Notes: generated from the sequence alone by a model not told the origin. A stretch of DNA of 64,000 nucleotides from Cyclobacteriaceae bacterium (GCA_958296015.1 CATQIH010000014.1:233728-297727); one strand, 5' to 3'. Positions 9,795 through 19,536 are shown, counted from the first letter of the stretch. Numbers and translations: made by a program.

Positions 9795-9802
9795 TAACTT
9801 TG
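9795..9802 (+). promoter_or_regulatory. putative -7 box for the yqeY-cvpA unit
   Basis: TAACTTTG fits TAnnTTTG and lies 28 bases before the YqeY-like ATG in the 42-base divergent gap with pdxJ. There is no good -33 box at normal spacing. Confidence 0.35.
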
Positions 9803-9830
9803 AGTATAATCCATAAAATTAGATCAAATT

Positions 9831-10289
9831 ATGAGTCTTAAGCAACAAATTGACGCAGATATTAAGAAGGCTATGTTGGCCAAAGAGCCGGATACCCTAC
9901 GGGCTTTGAGAAGTATCAAATCGTCGATACTTCTGGCTGAGACAGAAAAGGGTGCAAAAGAAGAGCTTTCGCAAGACAAAGAAATTCAGCTACTGAGCAA
10001 AGCAGCCAAACAGCGCAGAGAGTCGATGGAGCTTTTTGAACAGCAAGGCAGGGACGATCTTGCCAGTACCGAAAAATCAGAGCTGGATATTATTGAACGT
10101 TACCTACCGAAACAGATGTCGGAAGCTGAATTAGAGACAGCCGTGCAACGTATTGTAGAAAAGCTCGGGGCAACCGGCATGAAAGATATGGGAAAAGTGA
10201 TGGGAGCAGCGAACAAAGCGCTGGCCGGACAGGCAGACGGGAAAGCTATTGCCAATACAGTCAAAAATATCCTACAAAACCAGAAGTGA
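9831..10289 (+). CDS. GatB/YqeY domain protein
   Basis: 152 residues matching the stand-alone YqeY family: an N-terminal helical domain (LKQQIDADIKKAMLAKEPDTLRALRSI) and a C-terminal domain related to the tRNA-binding tail of GatB. The family is thought to bear on tRNA or amidotransferase function, but its role is not established. The stop codon overlaps the GTG start of the CvpA-like gene. Confidence 0.85.
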   Translation: MSLKQQIDADIKKAMLAKEPDTLRALRSIKSSILLAETEKGAKEELSQDKEIQLLSKAAKQRRESMELFEQQGRDDLASTEKSELDIIERYLPKQMSEAELETAVQRIVEKLGATGMKDMGKVMGAANKALAGQADGKAIANTVKNILQNQK

Positions 10290-10816
10290 GTATAGCAGAA
10301 GGCATTTTTCTGGGCCTGTTATTCATGGGAGGATACCAGGGTTATAAAAGAGGACTGTTGATAGAAGTAACAGGTCTGCTGGCACTCATATTGGGAGTTA
10401 TTGCGGGCATTATTTTTATAGAAGAAGGGAAAATGTTCATCTCGCAGTTCTTTAATACGTATAGTCCTGTATTGTCATTCTTTTCATTTATTGCAATTTT
10501 TGTTTGCGTCATCATCTTGGCTAACCTACTTGGCAGAACGCTGAAGGCAACCATTTACCTGACACCTATGGGCCACCTGGATCGCCTGGCAGGAGCGGTA
10601 CTGGGAGTGCTGAAATGGATATTCTACATTAGTGCAGCCTTATGGATATTGGATGTACTAGAAATAGAAATAAATGCTGTCAGCGAAAGCCAGTGGTATA
10701 CAGGGGTGCATAGCTTTGCCCCTTTTGTTGTACAAAAGGTAGAAATATGGTTCCCCTCTGTTAAAAGTTTTTATTCAGAGATCAGAGTATTTTTAGAATC
10801 TTTAAACATGAGTTAG
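10286..10816 (+). CDS. CvpA family membrane protein
   Basis: 176 residues starting at a GTG that overlaps the YqeY stop codon by 4 bases, implying coupled translation. Four hydrophobic segments and the conserved GYKRGLLIEVTGLLALILG stretch identify CvpA/colicin V production family proteins, inner-membrane proteins with an ill-defined role in envelope homeostasis. No ATG is suitably placed, so the GTG start is preferred. Confidence 0.8.
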   Translation: MSIAEGIFLGLLFMGGYQGYKRGLLIEVTGLLALILGVIAGIIFIEEGKMFISQFFNTYSPVLSFFSFIAIFVCVIILANLLGRTLKATIYLTPMGHLDRLAGAVLGVLKWIFYISAALWILDVLEIEINAVSESQWYTGVHSFAPFVVQKVEIWFPSVKSFYSEIRVFLESLNMS

Positions 10817-10906
10817 AAAGAATGAATGTAATATTGGCCTGTATCCGGCAAATTCATAGCAGGCTGATGGCACAAAATTTCTGTAAAATGTATAACTTTA
10901 TTATCA

Positions 10907-11671
10907 ATGGCATTTAACACAAAGAAAACAAAATCATATCAGTATATAGACGAAGGTGAAGGAGAAGTATTACTGCTTCTGCATGGTCTGTTTGGTGCTC
11001 TGAGCAACTGGGATGAGGTAGTAGAGAAATTTTCTGAACGCTACAGAGTCATCATTCCTATGATGCCTTTGTACAATTTGCCTATCAGAAAAGACAGCCT
11101 GACAAGCCTTACGCGTTTCCTAGAGGATTTTGTGGCAACCATGCACCTGACACATCTCACCATTATGGGCAATTCGCTGGGTGGGCATATTGGCCTGATC
11201 TTTACCCTCAACAATCCGGATAGTGTTAGCCGACTTGTGCTCACCGGTAGTTCGGGGCTATTTGAAAACTCTATGGGAGGGTCTTTTCCCAAAAGAGGGA
11301 GTTATGAATATATCAAAGAAAGAGTAGAGTATACCTTTTATGATCCTGCTACGGTTTCTAAAGAATACATCGATGAAGTCTTTGAAACCACAACCAGTAT
11401 ACCAAAGTGTATGGCTATTGTAGGCATCGCTAAGTCTGCCCAAAGGCACAACCTGTCGGGAGAATTGCACAGAATTGAAGTACCTACTTTGTTGGTATGG
11501 GGCCTCAATGATACGATTACTCCGCCCATGGTAGCACATGAGTTCAACCGGCTGATAGCTCACTCGAAACTTCGGTTTATAGACCAGTGCAGCCATGCTC
11601 CTATGATGGAGCATTCGAAGGAGTTTAATGCTATATTAGAAGAATTTCTTAATGAAACAACCCTGGTATGA
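10907..11671 (+). CDS. alpha/beta hydrolase upstream of CBS protein and nadK
   Basis: 254 residues with the hydrolase fold: LLHGLFGALSNWD (oxyanion hole near 26-27), nucleophile Ser90 in MGNSLGGH, acid in WGLNDTITPP, and catalytic His in QCSHAPMMEH. A TAACTTTA box 7 bases upstream of the ATG may be too close to be its promoter. Its stop codon overlaps the ATG of the CBS gene (ATGA), so the two are translationally coupled. Substrate unknown; the tight linkage to a CBS regulator is its most informative feature. Confidence 0.82.
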   Translation: MAFNTKKTKSYQYIDEGEGEVLLLLHGLFGALSNWDEVVEKFSERYRVIIPMMPLYNLPIRKDSLTSLTRFLEDFVATMHLTHLTIMGNSLGGHIGLIFTLNNPDSVSRLVLTGSSGLFENSMGGSFPKRGSYEYIKERVEYTFYDPATVSKEYIDEVFETTTSIPKCMAIVGIAKSAQRHNLSGELHRIEVPTLLVWGLNDTITPPMVAHEFNRLIAHSKLRFIDQCSHAPMMEHSKEFNAILEEFLNETTLV

Positions 11672-12333
11672 TCGCTATAGAACTAATTGATGCTAATATT
11701 CCAGTATTGAACATGCATGACAATATTGCCCGTGCTTCTTCTATTATGGACGCGCAGGATGTCCACCAGCTGCCAGTGCTGGAAGATGGCGTATTTAAAG
11801 GGTTCCTGGAAGAAGAAATATTATACAGTGCAGTGTCAGAAAGTGCTATCATTGGCGATTACCCCCTGAAAGTTACAAACTGCACCGCTTATGCTGATCA
11901 GCATTTTTACGAAGTGGTAAAGATCATCAGCACCTGCGAACACGGTATGCTGGCCGTACTGGACAGGGAAGAAAAATATATAGGCACCATCACCTATAGC
12001 GAACTCTTTCGTGCCTTTGCCAATACCTATGGCGTACAAACTTCGGGAAGCATCATTGTGTTGTCTTTAAAACAAATAGACTATACATTGTCAGAGATTA
12101 CAAGACTGGTAGAGTCTGAAAATGCTAAAGTAATCGCCTGTCAGCTGGAAACTGTTCGGGGCGATAGTAACCATATCGAGGTAACCCTGAAGCTGGATAA
12201 AACCAATGTATCGCACATCGTATCTACACTCAACAGGTTTAATTATCACGTAGTGGGTCTGTATCAGGAGGAAGTGGTGGTTTCTTACGAAAAAGAACGC
12301 CTGGATGCCCTCATGAGATACCTTGATATGTAA
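11668..12333 (+). CDS. CBS-pair protein with ACT-like C-terminal region
   Basis: 221 residues. A CBS pair covers about residues 5-125 (DNIARASSIMDAQDVHQLPV; YADQHFYEVVKIISTCEHGM). A C-terminal segment (about 130-205, SIIVLSLKQIDYTLSEITRL onwards) resembles an ACT-type regulatory fold. Such proteins generally sense adenine nucleotides or amino acids. It overlaps the preceding hydrolase by 4 bases and lies 44 bases before nadK, so a role in sensing nucleotide status for this operon is plausible but inferred. Confidence 0.8.
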   Translation: MIAIELIDANIPVLNMHDNIARASSIMDAQDVHQLPVLEDGVFKGFLEEEILYSAVSESAIIGDYPLKVTNCTAYADQHFYEVVKIISTCEHGMLAVLDREEKYIGTITYSELFRAFANTYGVQTSGSIIVLSLKQIDYTLSEITRLVESENAKVIACQLETVRGDSNHIEVTLKLDKTNVSHIVSTLNRFNYHVVGLYQEEVVVSYEKERLDALMRYLDM

Positions 12334-12377
12334 CCTGTTGTATACGGGACTACTGAACGACACAATCCTACTAACAT

Positions 12378-13256
12378 ATGAAAGTTGCTATTCATGGAAG
12401 AAAGGTAAACGAAAGTAGTTTCCCATACATTGCCACGCTACTTGAAGCGCTAACTGCTAAAGATACTGAAATCTTCCTGTCGTCACCTCTCCGGAATCTG
12501 CTTCAGGATACCTCTCTAAAAGTATCCGACTGTCATACGTACTATGAGAAAGACGGGGTGCCGGATGTAAACTTTACCATTAGCATTGGGGGAGATGGCA
12601 CCTTACTGGAAACCGTTACCCAGGTAGGTACTAAGGAAACACCCATTTTGGGCGTAAATACAGGCCGACTCGGCTTCTTGGCTACCGTGTCGCAAGATCA
12701 TATCAAAGAAGCTGTACAGGCACTTTATCAGCAGCATTACAGCTATGAGTACCGGACACTGGTGGAGTTTGAAGGTGATATTGAGCTGCCCGATGGCCTC
12801 AACTTTGCACTCAACGAAATCACCGTCATCAAAAAGGATACTTCGTCGATGATCGTAGTACACACCTATGTAGACAAACAGTATCTCAATTCATACTGGG
12901 CAGATGGGCTGATCATTGCGACCCCAACAGGCTCAACAGGCTATTCACTGAGCTGTGGTGGCCCCGTGGTTTCGCCTCAATCCCACAACCTGATCATCAC
13001 TCCTATAAGCCCTCATAACCTCACGGTGAGGCCTTTGGTCATCTCCGATGAAAGCATAGTAAGTGTAGAGATTGAGAGCCGCAGCGAAAACTTTTTGCTC
13101 TCTTTAGACTCACGCTCATACAATATCGTACAGGATTCTAAAAAACTCAGTATCAGAAAAAGCTCCTTTAAAGTTAAGTTACTGAAGTTTGAAGGAGATA
13201 GTTTTCTGAAGACATTAAGACAAAAACTCAACTGGGGACTGGATGTAAGGAATTAA
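12378..13256 (+). CDS. nadK: NAD kinase
   Basis: 292 residues. It phosphorylates NAD+ to NADP+. Diagnostic motifs are GGDGT at 71-75 (ISIGGDGTLLETV, with catalytic Asp73), NTGRLGFLA, the NE of ALNEITVIK, and the glycine-rich TPTGSTGYSLSCGGP. Length is normal for bacterial NadK. It follows the CBS protein by 44 bases and precedes the DUF6089-type genes, the usual Bacteroidota order. Confidence 0.95.
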   Translation: MKVAIHGRKVNESSFPYIATLLEALTAKDTEIFLSSPLRNLLQDTSLKVSDCHTYYEKDGVPDVNFTISIGGDGTLLETVTQVGTKETPILGVNTGRLGFLATVSQDHIKEAVQALYQQHYSYEYRTLVEFEGDIELPDGLNFALNEITVIKKDTSSMIVVHTYVDKQYLNSYWADGLIIATPTGSTGYSLSCGGPVVSPQSHNLIITPISPHNLTVRPLVISDESIVSVEIESRSENFLLSLDSRSYNIVQDSKKLSIRKSSFKVKLLKFEGDSFLKTLRQKLNWGLDVRN

Positions 13257-13324
13257 TATTTTATAGATTGCCAGGCAGTTAAATTCATCGTAATTACGCA
13301 TTGTATTGAAAACCATCTCAAACG

Positions 13325-14434
13325 ATGCAAAAACACATCAAAGGATTCTTCCTGATTTTAGTATGTATATGCCTTTCATTTGCCTATGATGCCTCTGCTC
13401 AATTTAACAGAAGCAGTAGACATCATAAGCAGAAAAAACGTCAGTACAGAACACAAAACAACAGAACAGCCAACTTTACTGGTAAGAAATACATCATCTC
13501 TAATGCACGAGAGTATGTAACATTAGGTGTCTCTCTTAATGCGCTCAATTATTTTGGTGATATTGTGCCTAAAACCAACATCACCAGTACAGACATCACT
13601 TTTACAAGACCCGGTCTGGGTCTCTCTTCCAGCATACGGCTAAATTCTGCTCTCAGCGTGCGGGCAGCCTTTTTATACGGGCGGATCAGCAGCAGCGATT
13701 ATGAAGTAGCTGACCCTCAGAACGAATACGCTGCGCTGAGGTATGCAAGAAACCTTCAATTCAGAAATAATATCAAAGACCTATCGATAGTAGGCGTATG
13801 GGATTTGTTTCCGCAAGCAAAATCGTTGATGCTTCGGCCCGGATTCACCCCTTATATATTCGGCGGTATATCAATCTTTCACCACAACCCAAAAGCAAAG
13901 GTACCTGAGCAAGCCATGTTATATGCCGGCAGTGAGCCTGTAGTCTTACCGGAAGCAGGAAAGTGGGTAGCACTGGCCCCGTTGCATACTGAAGGAATAG
14001 AAAATGCATACAGCCAGTTTCAGTTTAGTATTCCTATGGGAGTGGGTATGAGATTCAGAATCAACCAGATTATGGATATAGAGCTAGAAACCAGTTATCG
14101 CTATCTTTTTACAGATTACCTGGATGATGTAAGTAAAAACTATGCAGATAAAGGCTTGCTGGAAAGTGACCTGGCAAAAGTGATGTCTGACAGATCGCTG
14201 GAACCTGTGGATGCTGTTAGTGGAAAAGAGCGGCTGATCAATACCGTAGAAGAATTTAATAATAATGTAGTGCGGTATACAGGTGCAGACGGAAGAGATT
14301 ATCTGCTGCTGAATGGCTATGGGGACCCCGGTCAGATCAGAGGTAGCCCGAATGACAATGATATTTTTCTGACAACTACGTGTCGGCTGGTTATTATGAT
14401 AGGAAAAAGCCCTTTCGCCAGAAAAAATCGGTAA
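13325..14434 (+). CDS. DUF6089-type outer-membrane beta-barrel protein
   Basis: 369 residues with a signal peptide (MQKHIKGFFLILVCICLSFA, cleavage probably after DASAQ). The mature protein is rich in alternating hydrophobic/aromatic strands (LGVSLNALNYFGDI, IRLNSALSVRAAFLYGR, MDIELETSYRYLFTDYLDDV), as expected for a small barrel. This family sits between nadK and uppS/bamA in many Bacteroidota. Function is unknown. Its position suggests a role in outer-membrane biogenesis. Confidence 0.75.
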   Translation: MQKHIKGFFLILVCICLSFAYDASAQFNRSSRHHKQKKRQYRTQNNRTANFTGKKYIISNAREYVTLGVSLNALNYFGDIVPKTNITSTDITFTRPGLGLSSSIRLNSALSVRAAFLYGRISSSDYEVADPQNEYAALRYARNLQFRNNIKDLSIVGVWDLFPQAKSLMLRPGFTPYIFGGISIFHHNPKAKVPEQAMLYAGSEPVVLPEAGKWVALAPLHTEGIENAYSQFQFSIPMGVGMRFRINQIMDIELETSYRYLFTDYLDDVSKNYADKGLLESDLAKVMSDRSLEPVDAVSGKERLINTVEEFNNNVVRYTGADGRDYLLLNGYGDPGQIRGSPNDNDIFLTTTCRLVIMIGKSPFARKNR

Positions 14435-14480
14435 GCAGGAATTTTTAGTTGTAATATATATCTACGATCTTTATCGTCTC

Positions 14481-14512
14481 AAAGGCTAAGTAGTGTACTT
14501 GGCCTTTTACTT
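14481..14512 (+). terminator. probable rho-independent terminator
   Basis: AAAGGC-t-AAGT and ACTT-g-GCCTTT form a stem with one internal mismatch and a five-base loop, followed by TTTACTTTT. It lies 47 bases after the first DUF6089-type gene. Confidence 0.6.
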
Positions 14513-14635
14513 TTATATGAGAGGCTAAACCCATCTGCTTCAAATCAGGTGACATATTTTTTTGCCAATTATACCAAAACACACAGGTTGAGAGTTGTAG
14601 ATATACGTTGGGAACCCTTAAATTAGATAAAAGCT

Positions 14636-15349
14636 TTGTTTAAATCATTTAAACGGCCGTGTGCCTGCCTGTTTTCCGGTAGTTTTATTTTATGTGCCCT
14701 ACTTTTTCTGATAAATGTGGAAGTACAGGCACAAAAAGACGAAATAGGGGCTGGTTTGGGCGGCTTTAATTATACAGGTGATCTGTCCCGCGATTTTCAA
14801 ATCTCAAACGTCCGCCCGGGAGGAACAGTCTTTTATCGCAGAAATTTTAATAATTATCTGAGCGGCAAAATAAGTCTGAGCGGAGGAGCATTGTCTGGCA
14901 GCGACCGCTTGCCCTATGACGCACTTGCGCAACAGAGAGATACGGCCTTTCAGATCGGCATCTTCGAGCTTAGCGGGGTTGTAGAATATTATTTTCTGGA
15001 TTATAAAGAAAATATCAACCTGCTCAGGTGGTCGCCTTATTTTTTTATTGGTGCCGGTGTTGCCTTTTTGGGGCCTCATGAGCAAAAGACAGAAAGTTAC
15101 AGCAGCGTGCAGCCGGTGATTCCTTTTGGTCTGGGATTCAAATATATTCTCAACCGGGAATGGCACATTGGCCTTGAAGCAGGTATCAGAAAGACATTTA
15201 CAGACTATATCGACAATATTTCCGGCAGTGATCTCAGGATCAAAGATTATGCTTATGGAGATGAGCATACCGCAGACTGGTATTATTTTATAGGGTTGTC
15301 CTTAAGCTATACCTTTTATACCATTCCTTGTCCCTATCAATTCAACTAA
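14636..15349 (+). CDS. second DUF6089-type beta-barrel protein
   Basis: 237 residues with a signal peptide (CLFSGSFILCALLFLINVEV, cleavage after QAQ). The mature part shows GAGLGGFNYTGDLSRDF, RPGGTVFYRRNFNNYLSGKI and a glycine/aromatic strand pattern like the preceding protein, including LEAGIRKTFTDYIDNISG. No in-frame ATG precedes the signal peptide, so a TTG start at 14636 is chosen. It looks like a shorter paralogue of the upstream gene and lies 75 bases before uppS. Confidence 0.72.
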   Translation: MFKSFKRPCACLFSGSFILCALLFLINVEVQAQKDEIGAGLGGFNYTGDLSRDFQISNVRPGGTVFYRRNFNNYLSGKISLSGGALSGSDRLPYDALAQQRDTAFQIGIFELSGVVEYYFLDYKENINLLRWSPYFFIGAGVAFLGPHEQKTESYSSVQPVIPFGLGFKYILNREWHIGLEAGIRKTFTDYIDNISGSDLRIKDYAYGDEHTADWYYFIGLSLSYTFYTIPCPYQFN

Positions 15350-15424
15350 TTGCCATAGCGTTAAAAAAGTAGAATAAAAAGAAGCAATTTTGTACATTGC
15401 ATTTTGATTTGGCATGGCATAATT

Positions 15425-16162
15425 ATGAAAGAAAAAATAGACACCAACAATTTGCCTCAACATATCGCTGTTATCATGGATGGAAACGGCCGATGGGCAA
15501 AAACCAAAGGTGCAGAACGGGTATATGGGCATCAAAATGCTATTGAGGCAGTGAGGGCAGCAACAGAGGGGTGTGCAGAGCTTGGTATAAAATATTTAAC
15601 ACTTTATGCCTTTTCTACAGAAAACTGGGCACGGCCGAAAATAGAAGTGGATGCGTTGATGCATCTTTTAGTCACCACCATTAAAAGCGAACTCAAAACA
15701 TTGACAAAAAACAATGTACGGCTCGACACCATCGGCGATGTGGAAAGCCTGCCATCAGCCTGTAGACAGGAATTGCGCGAAGCTATTGAACTAACAAAAG
15801 AAAATACCGGTTTGACACTATTACTAGCCCTCAACTATAGCGGACGCTGGGAAATTGTGGAGGCAGTAAGAGAAATAGCAAAAAAAGCCGTATCGCAACA
15901 GATAGCTATCGAGGATATCTCTCAAAGTATGCTCTCTGATTACTTGTGCACAAGCAACATTCCTGATCCCGAATTGCTGATCAGAACCAGTGGCGAAATG
16001 CGGGTGAGCAACTTTCTGCTCTGGCAAATTGCTTATACAGAACTATATATTACAGATGTACTTTGGCCTGATTTTAGACGAAAAGATTTGTATGAAGCTA
16101 TCCTGGCGTATCAGCGGCGCGAACGAAGGTTTGGTAAAATTAGTGAGCAAGTAAAATCGTAA
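15425..16162 (+). CDS. uppS: isoprenyl transferase (undecaprenyl diphosphate synthase)
   Basis: 245 residues from the ATG at 15425; a TTG seven codons upstream is less likely. It makes the C55 lipid carrier for peptidoglycan and polysaccharide synthesis. Signatures: HIAVIMDGNGRWAK with catalytic Asp19, the GHQNAIEAVR substrate loop, LTLYAFSTENWARP, and LLIRTSGEMRVSNFLLWQIA near the C-terminus. It ends 6 bases before bamA, so lipid-carrier and outer-membrane assembly genes are co-transcribed. Confidence 0.95.
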   Translation: MKEKIDTNNLPQHIAVIMDGNGRWAKTKGAERVYGHQNAIEAVRAATEGCAELGIKYLTLYAFSTENWARPKIEVDALMHLLVTTIKSELKTLTKNNVRLDTIGDVESLPSACRQELREAIELTKENTGLTLLLALNYSGRWEIVEAVREIAKKAVSQQIAIEDISQSMLSDYLCTSNIPDPELLIRTSGEMRVSNFLLWQIAYTELYITDVLWPDFRRKDLYEAILAYQRRERRFGKISEQVKS

Positions 16163-16168
16163 GATCCT

Positions 16169-18940
16169 ATGAAAAATATTTATTGCTTATTATGTGTTTT
16201 TGCAGCAATTCTTACTGCAAACGAAGCCTATGCACAGATAGGGATAGGCAGACGTAATCAGCAGCAAAGTGCCAGTACCGAGATAGACTACACCAACCCC
16301 AAAGTGTATGAGATAGCTGGTATCGAGGTAGTAGGTGCGAAAGGACTAAATGAAAATGCCCTTATTTCTTTATCCGGCCTTGAGGTAGGCGACAGTGTGC
16401 AGGTACCAGGGCCGGAAATCAGCGATGCAATTAAAAAATTGTGGAAGCAAAAGATACTGGGTGATGTATCCGTGTCGGCCAGCAAAATTGAGGGAGACAA
16501 AATATACCTTGCCATCAATCTGACAGAAAAGCCCCGCCTAAGCCGCATTGAACTAAAAGGTATCAGCAAGAGCCAGAAAACAGAAATTGACGATGATCTG
16601 GAGCTGATCCGCGGGCAGATTGTAGACGATGCATTGCTAAACAGGGCCAGGCTGACTGTACAGAATTTCTTCGTTGACAAAGGCTTTCTTAATGTAGACG
16701 TTAATATCGAGAAAAAGGCAGATTCACTACTTGCCAACAGTATTGCGTTGATCATTGACATAGACAAAAACGAAAAAGTTGGCATCAAACGGATTTATTT
16801 TGAAGGTAATGAGGAATTCAGCGACAAAAAGCTGAAAGGCAAAATGAAAAATACGCACGAAAAGGTGCGCTTCACCCTGGTGGAAGATATCATAAGCCGT
16901 ATCATTCATGCCAATGGTAGAGAAGTTAAAAATTTTATTACCAAGCAGGAAGATGAAAGTATTGACGATCTGAAAAGCTATGTGAATGAGCATGCAAAGC
17001 TGAACTTCTTCAATGGCTCAAAATTTATTAAAGACGATTTTGCAGAAGATAAAAATAGTATAATCACTTTTTATAATTCAAAAGGATACCGCGATGCAGC
17101 TATTGTATCAGACAGTGTGTACCGATCTGGTGATAATACCATCAGCATTGACATTACAGTAGACGAGGGGCAAAAATATTACTTCCGCGATATTCTCTGG
17201 ACGGGCAATTACATCTACAAAGATGGCATACTCAACCAGTTTTTGGGTATTGACAAAGGCGATGTGTACGATTTGGAGAACCTGAACAAGAGATTAAACT
17301 TCAATCCTAGCGGAACAGACGTGAGTTCACTGTATATGGACAACGGCTACCTGTTCTTCAATGTGATACCTGTGGAGGTCAATGTAGAAGGTGACTCTAT
17401 AGATGTGGAGATGCGTATTCAGGAAGGAGAGCAAGCATCTATCAGAAAAGTGATCATTACCGGCAATGACCGAACCAACGACCATGTGATCAGAAGAGAG
17501 ATTAGGACATTGCCTGGTGAGAAATTCAACAGAAGCGAGCTAATTCGTACCGAGCGTGAGCTTTCTCAGCTAGGTTACTTTGATCCCGAACAGATTGGTA
17601 TTAATCCTGTTCCCAACCCGGCAGATGGAACCGTGGATATCGAGTATTCTCTGGTAGAGAAGCCGAGCGACCAGATAGAGCTTTCGGGCGGATGGGGAGG
17701 TTACTATGGCTTTGTAGGTACTCTGGGATTGGTATTCAACAATTTCTCGGTCAGAAACATACCACATTTTAATAAGTGGCGCCCATTGCCGGTGGGCGAC
17801 GGGCAAAAGCTATCACTGAGGGTACAATCCAACGGTAAATTCTACCAGAGTTATTCGGCTACTTTCTCCGAACCCTGGCTGGGCGGCAAAAAACCTACCA
17901 ACCTTACTATTGGTTTATCCAGGATTATTTCCAGAACCGGGGCCCAAAGAAATCCATATGGAGGTGGATACGGAGGCTACGGTGGTGGTGGTTTTGGTGG
18001 TGGTGGTTTTGGCGGTGGATATGGTGGAAACTATGGCTACGGAAGTGCCAATGAAGGATTCTTAAAAATGACCAACGCCAGCATAGGTTTGGGCAGAAGA
18101 TTGAAATGGCCGGATGACTACTTCACATTAAGCACCACATTGATGTATCGTCTTTATGAAATAGATAAATACGATATCGGCCTTAGATATGAAGGTAGAC
18201 CTTATACTACAGGAGCTTCTAACAGTATTATGCTGAGTAATGTTATTGCCAGAAATAGCATTGACAATCCTATGTTCCCACGCAATGGATCTTCCATCTC
18301 TCTGGAAGCCAGTTTTACGCCTCCTTATTCAGCATTTAAAGATAATCAAGCAACAGATAACACTGATGCTGGTGTCACACCTTATAAGTGGTTAGAGTAC
18401 CACCGATGGATGTTTGATGCTAGTCATTATACGCAACTGGCTAAAAACCTGGTGCTTAATACCAATGTACACTTTGGTTTCTTTGGTTCTTACAAAGACA
18501 ATCAAATAGTAGCTCCTTTTGAGCGTTTCTCATTAGGAGGATCAGGGATGAATACAGGGTTCCAGGTAGCCAGAGAGATTATCGGGTTGCGCGGATATCC
18601 AGATGGTAGCATTACACCATCCGGTGCTGAAACTTTCGATGGAGCACAAGGTGGTATTACTTATAACAAATTTTCTATGGAATTGCGCTATCTGGTATCC
18701 CCTAATCCATCAGCTACTATTTATCTGCTGGGCTTTGCAGAAGGTGGAAATACTTTTGGCCGGTTCAATGAGTATGATTCGTTCAAACTATATAAATCTG
18801 CTGGTGTAGGTGCCAGAATCTTTATGCCCGCCTTTGGTCTGTTAGGTGTAGATTGGGGATATGGATTTGATGCCTTGCCTGGCGAAACAGGGGCCCATGG
18901 CCCGGAGTTTCACTTTAGAATCGGGCAACAGATTAGATAA
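16169..18940 (+). CDS. bamA: outer membrane protein assembly factor BamA
   Basis: 923 residues. Signal peptide MKNIYCLLCVFAAILTANEA (cleavage after YAQ), then several POTRA repeats (about 45-500) and a C-terminal Omp85 barrel. The L6-loop signature appears as GLRGYPDGS near residue 807, and the barrel ends in HFRIGQQIR. A glycine-rich insert at about residues 594-628 (tandem GGYGG and FGGGG units) sits in a probable surface loop. BamA folds and inserts outer-membrane proteins; the two Skp-like genes immediately downstream fit this role. Confidence 0.95.
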   Translation: MKNIYCLLCVFAAILTANEAYAQIGIGRRNQQQSASTEIDYTNPKVYEIAGIEVVGAKGLNENALISLSGLEVGDSVQVPGPEISDAIKKLWKQKILGDVSVSASKIEGDKIYLAINLTEKPRLSRIELKGISKSQKTEIDDDLELIRGQIVDDALLNRARLTVQNFFVDKGFLNVDVNIEKKADSLLANSIALIIDIDKNEKVGIKRIYFEGNEEFSDKKLKGKMKNTHEKVRFTLVEDIISRIIHANGREVKNFITKQEDESIDDLKSYVNEHAKLNFFNGSKFIKDDFAEDKNSIITFYNSKGYRDAAIVSDSVYRSGDNTISIDITVDEGQKYYFRDILWTGNYIYKDGILNQFLGIDKGDVYDLENLNKRLNFNPSGTDVSSLYMDNGYLFFNVIPVEVNVEGDSIDVEMRIQEGEQASIRKVIITGNDRTNDHVIRREIRTLPGEKFNRSELIRTERELSQLGYFDPEQIGINPVPNPADGTVDIEYSLVEKPSDQIELSGGWGGYYGFVGTLGLVFNNFSVRNIPHFNKWRPLPVGDGQKLSLRVQSNGKFYQSYSATFSEPWLGGKKPTNLTIGLSRIISRTGAQRNPYGGGYGGYGGGGFGGGGFGGGYGGNYGYGSANEGFLKMTNASIGLGRRLKWPDDYFTLSTTLMYRLYEIDKYDIGLRYEGRPYTTGASNSIMLSNVIARNSIDNPMFPRNGSSISLEASFTPPYSAFKDNQATDNTDAGVTPYKWLEYHRWMFDASHYTQLAKNLVLNTNVHFGFFGSYKDNQIVAPFERFSLGGSGMNTGFQVAREIIGLRGYPDGSITPSGAETFDGAQGGITYNKFSMELRYLVSPNPSATIYLLGFAEGGNTFGRFNEYDSFKLYKSAGVGARIFMPAFGLLGVDWGYGFDALPGETGAHGPEFHFRIGQQIR

Positions 18941-18963
18941 TTTAACAGCTGGGTCGTATAACA

Positions 18964-19536
18964 ATGCCAAACATATTTAGAAGATTACCCTGCACATTTT
19001 TATTTGTTTTTGTAACTTTGGGTGCCTGTATCATACCAGGCACTTCTTTTGGACAAAAATTCGGTTATGTCAATACAGATTTTATTTTAGGCAAAATGCC
19101 GGATTACCAGAAAGTGCAGGGTGAGATTCAGACACTGGCCAGTGGCTGGGAGCAGGAAGTTCTAAATATGCAGAAAGAAGTGGATGATATGTACAGTGCC
19201 TATCAGGCAGAAGAAGTGTTGCTAACAGAGGAAATGCGTAGTGAGCGTATTGCTACCATAAGAGAAAAGGAAAAGACGCTGAAAGAGTATCAGAATAAAG
19301 TATTTGGCTATGAGGGTTTGTATTATCTCAAGAAAAAAGAATTGATCAAGCCGCTACAGGATGAAGTTTTTGAGGCAGTAGAGAAAGTAGCCAAAGACCA
19401 GAAGCTACAGATTGTGTTTGATAAGTCGGCAGACCTGGTGATGATCTATACCGATCCTATCCACGACTATACAGACTACGTACTGGATGAACTTGGACTG
19501 GGAGAAAAAGAAGACGCTACACAGCAATCTAAATAA
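18964..19536 (+). CDS. OmpH/Skp family periplasmic chaperone (copy 1)
   Basis: 190 residues with an N-terminal signal segment (RRLPCTFLFVFVTLGACIIP, probable cleavage after SFGQ). The mature chain begins KFGYVNTDFILGKMPDYQKV, the OmpH/Skp start motif, followed by long charged helices (coiled-coil tentacles) and a C-terminal strand region. Skp proteins hold unfolded outer-membrane proteins in the periplasm. It lies 23 bases after bamA and 17 before the second copy. Confidence 0.9.
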   Translation: MPNIFRRLPCTFLFVFVTLGACIIPGTSFGQKFGYVNTDFILGKMPDYQKVQGEIQTLASGWEQEVLNMQKEVDDMYSAYQAEEVLLTEEMRSERIATIREKEKTLKEYQNKVFGYEGLYYLKKKELIKPLQDEVFEAVEKVAKDQKLQIVFDKSADLVMIYTDPIHDYTDYVLDELGLGEKEDATQQSK

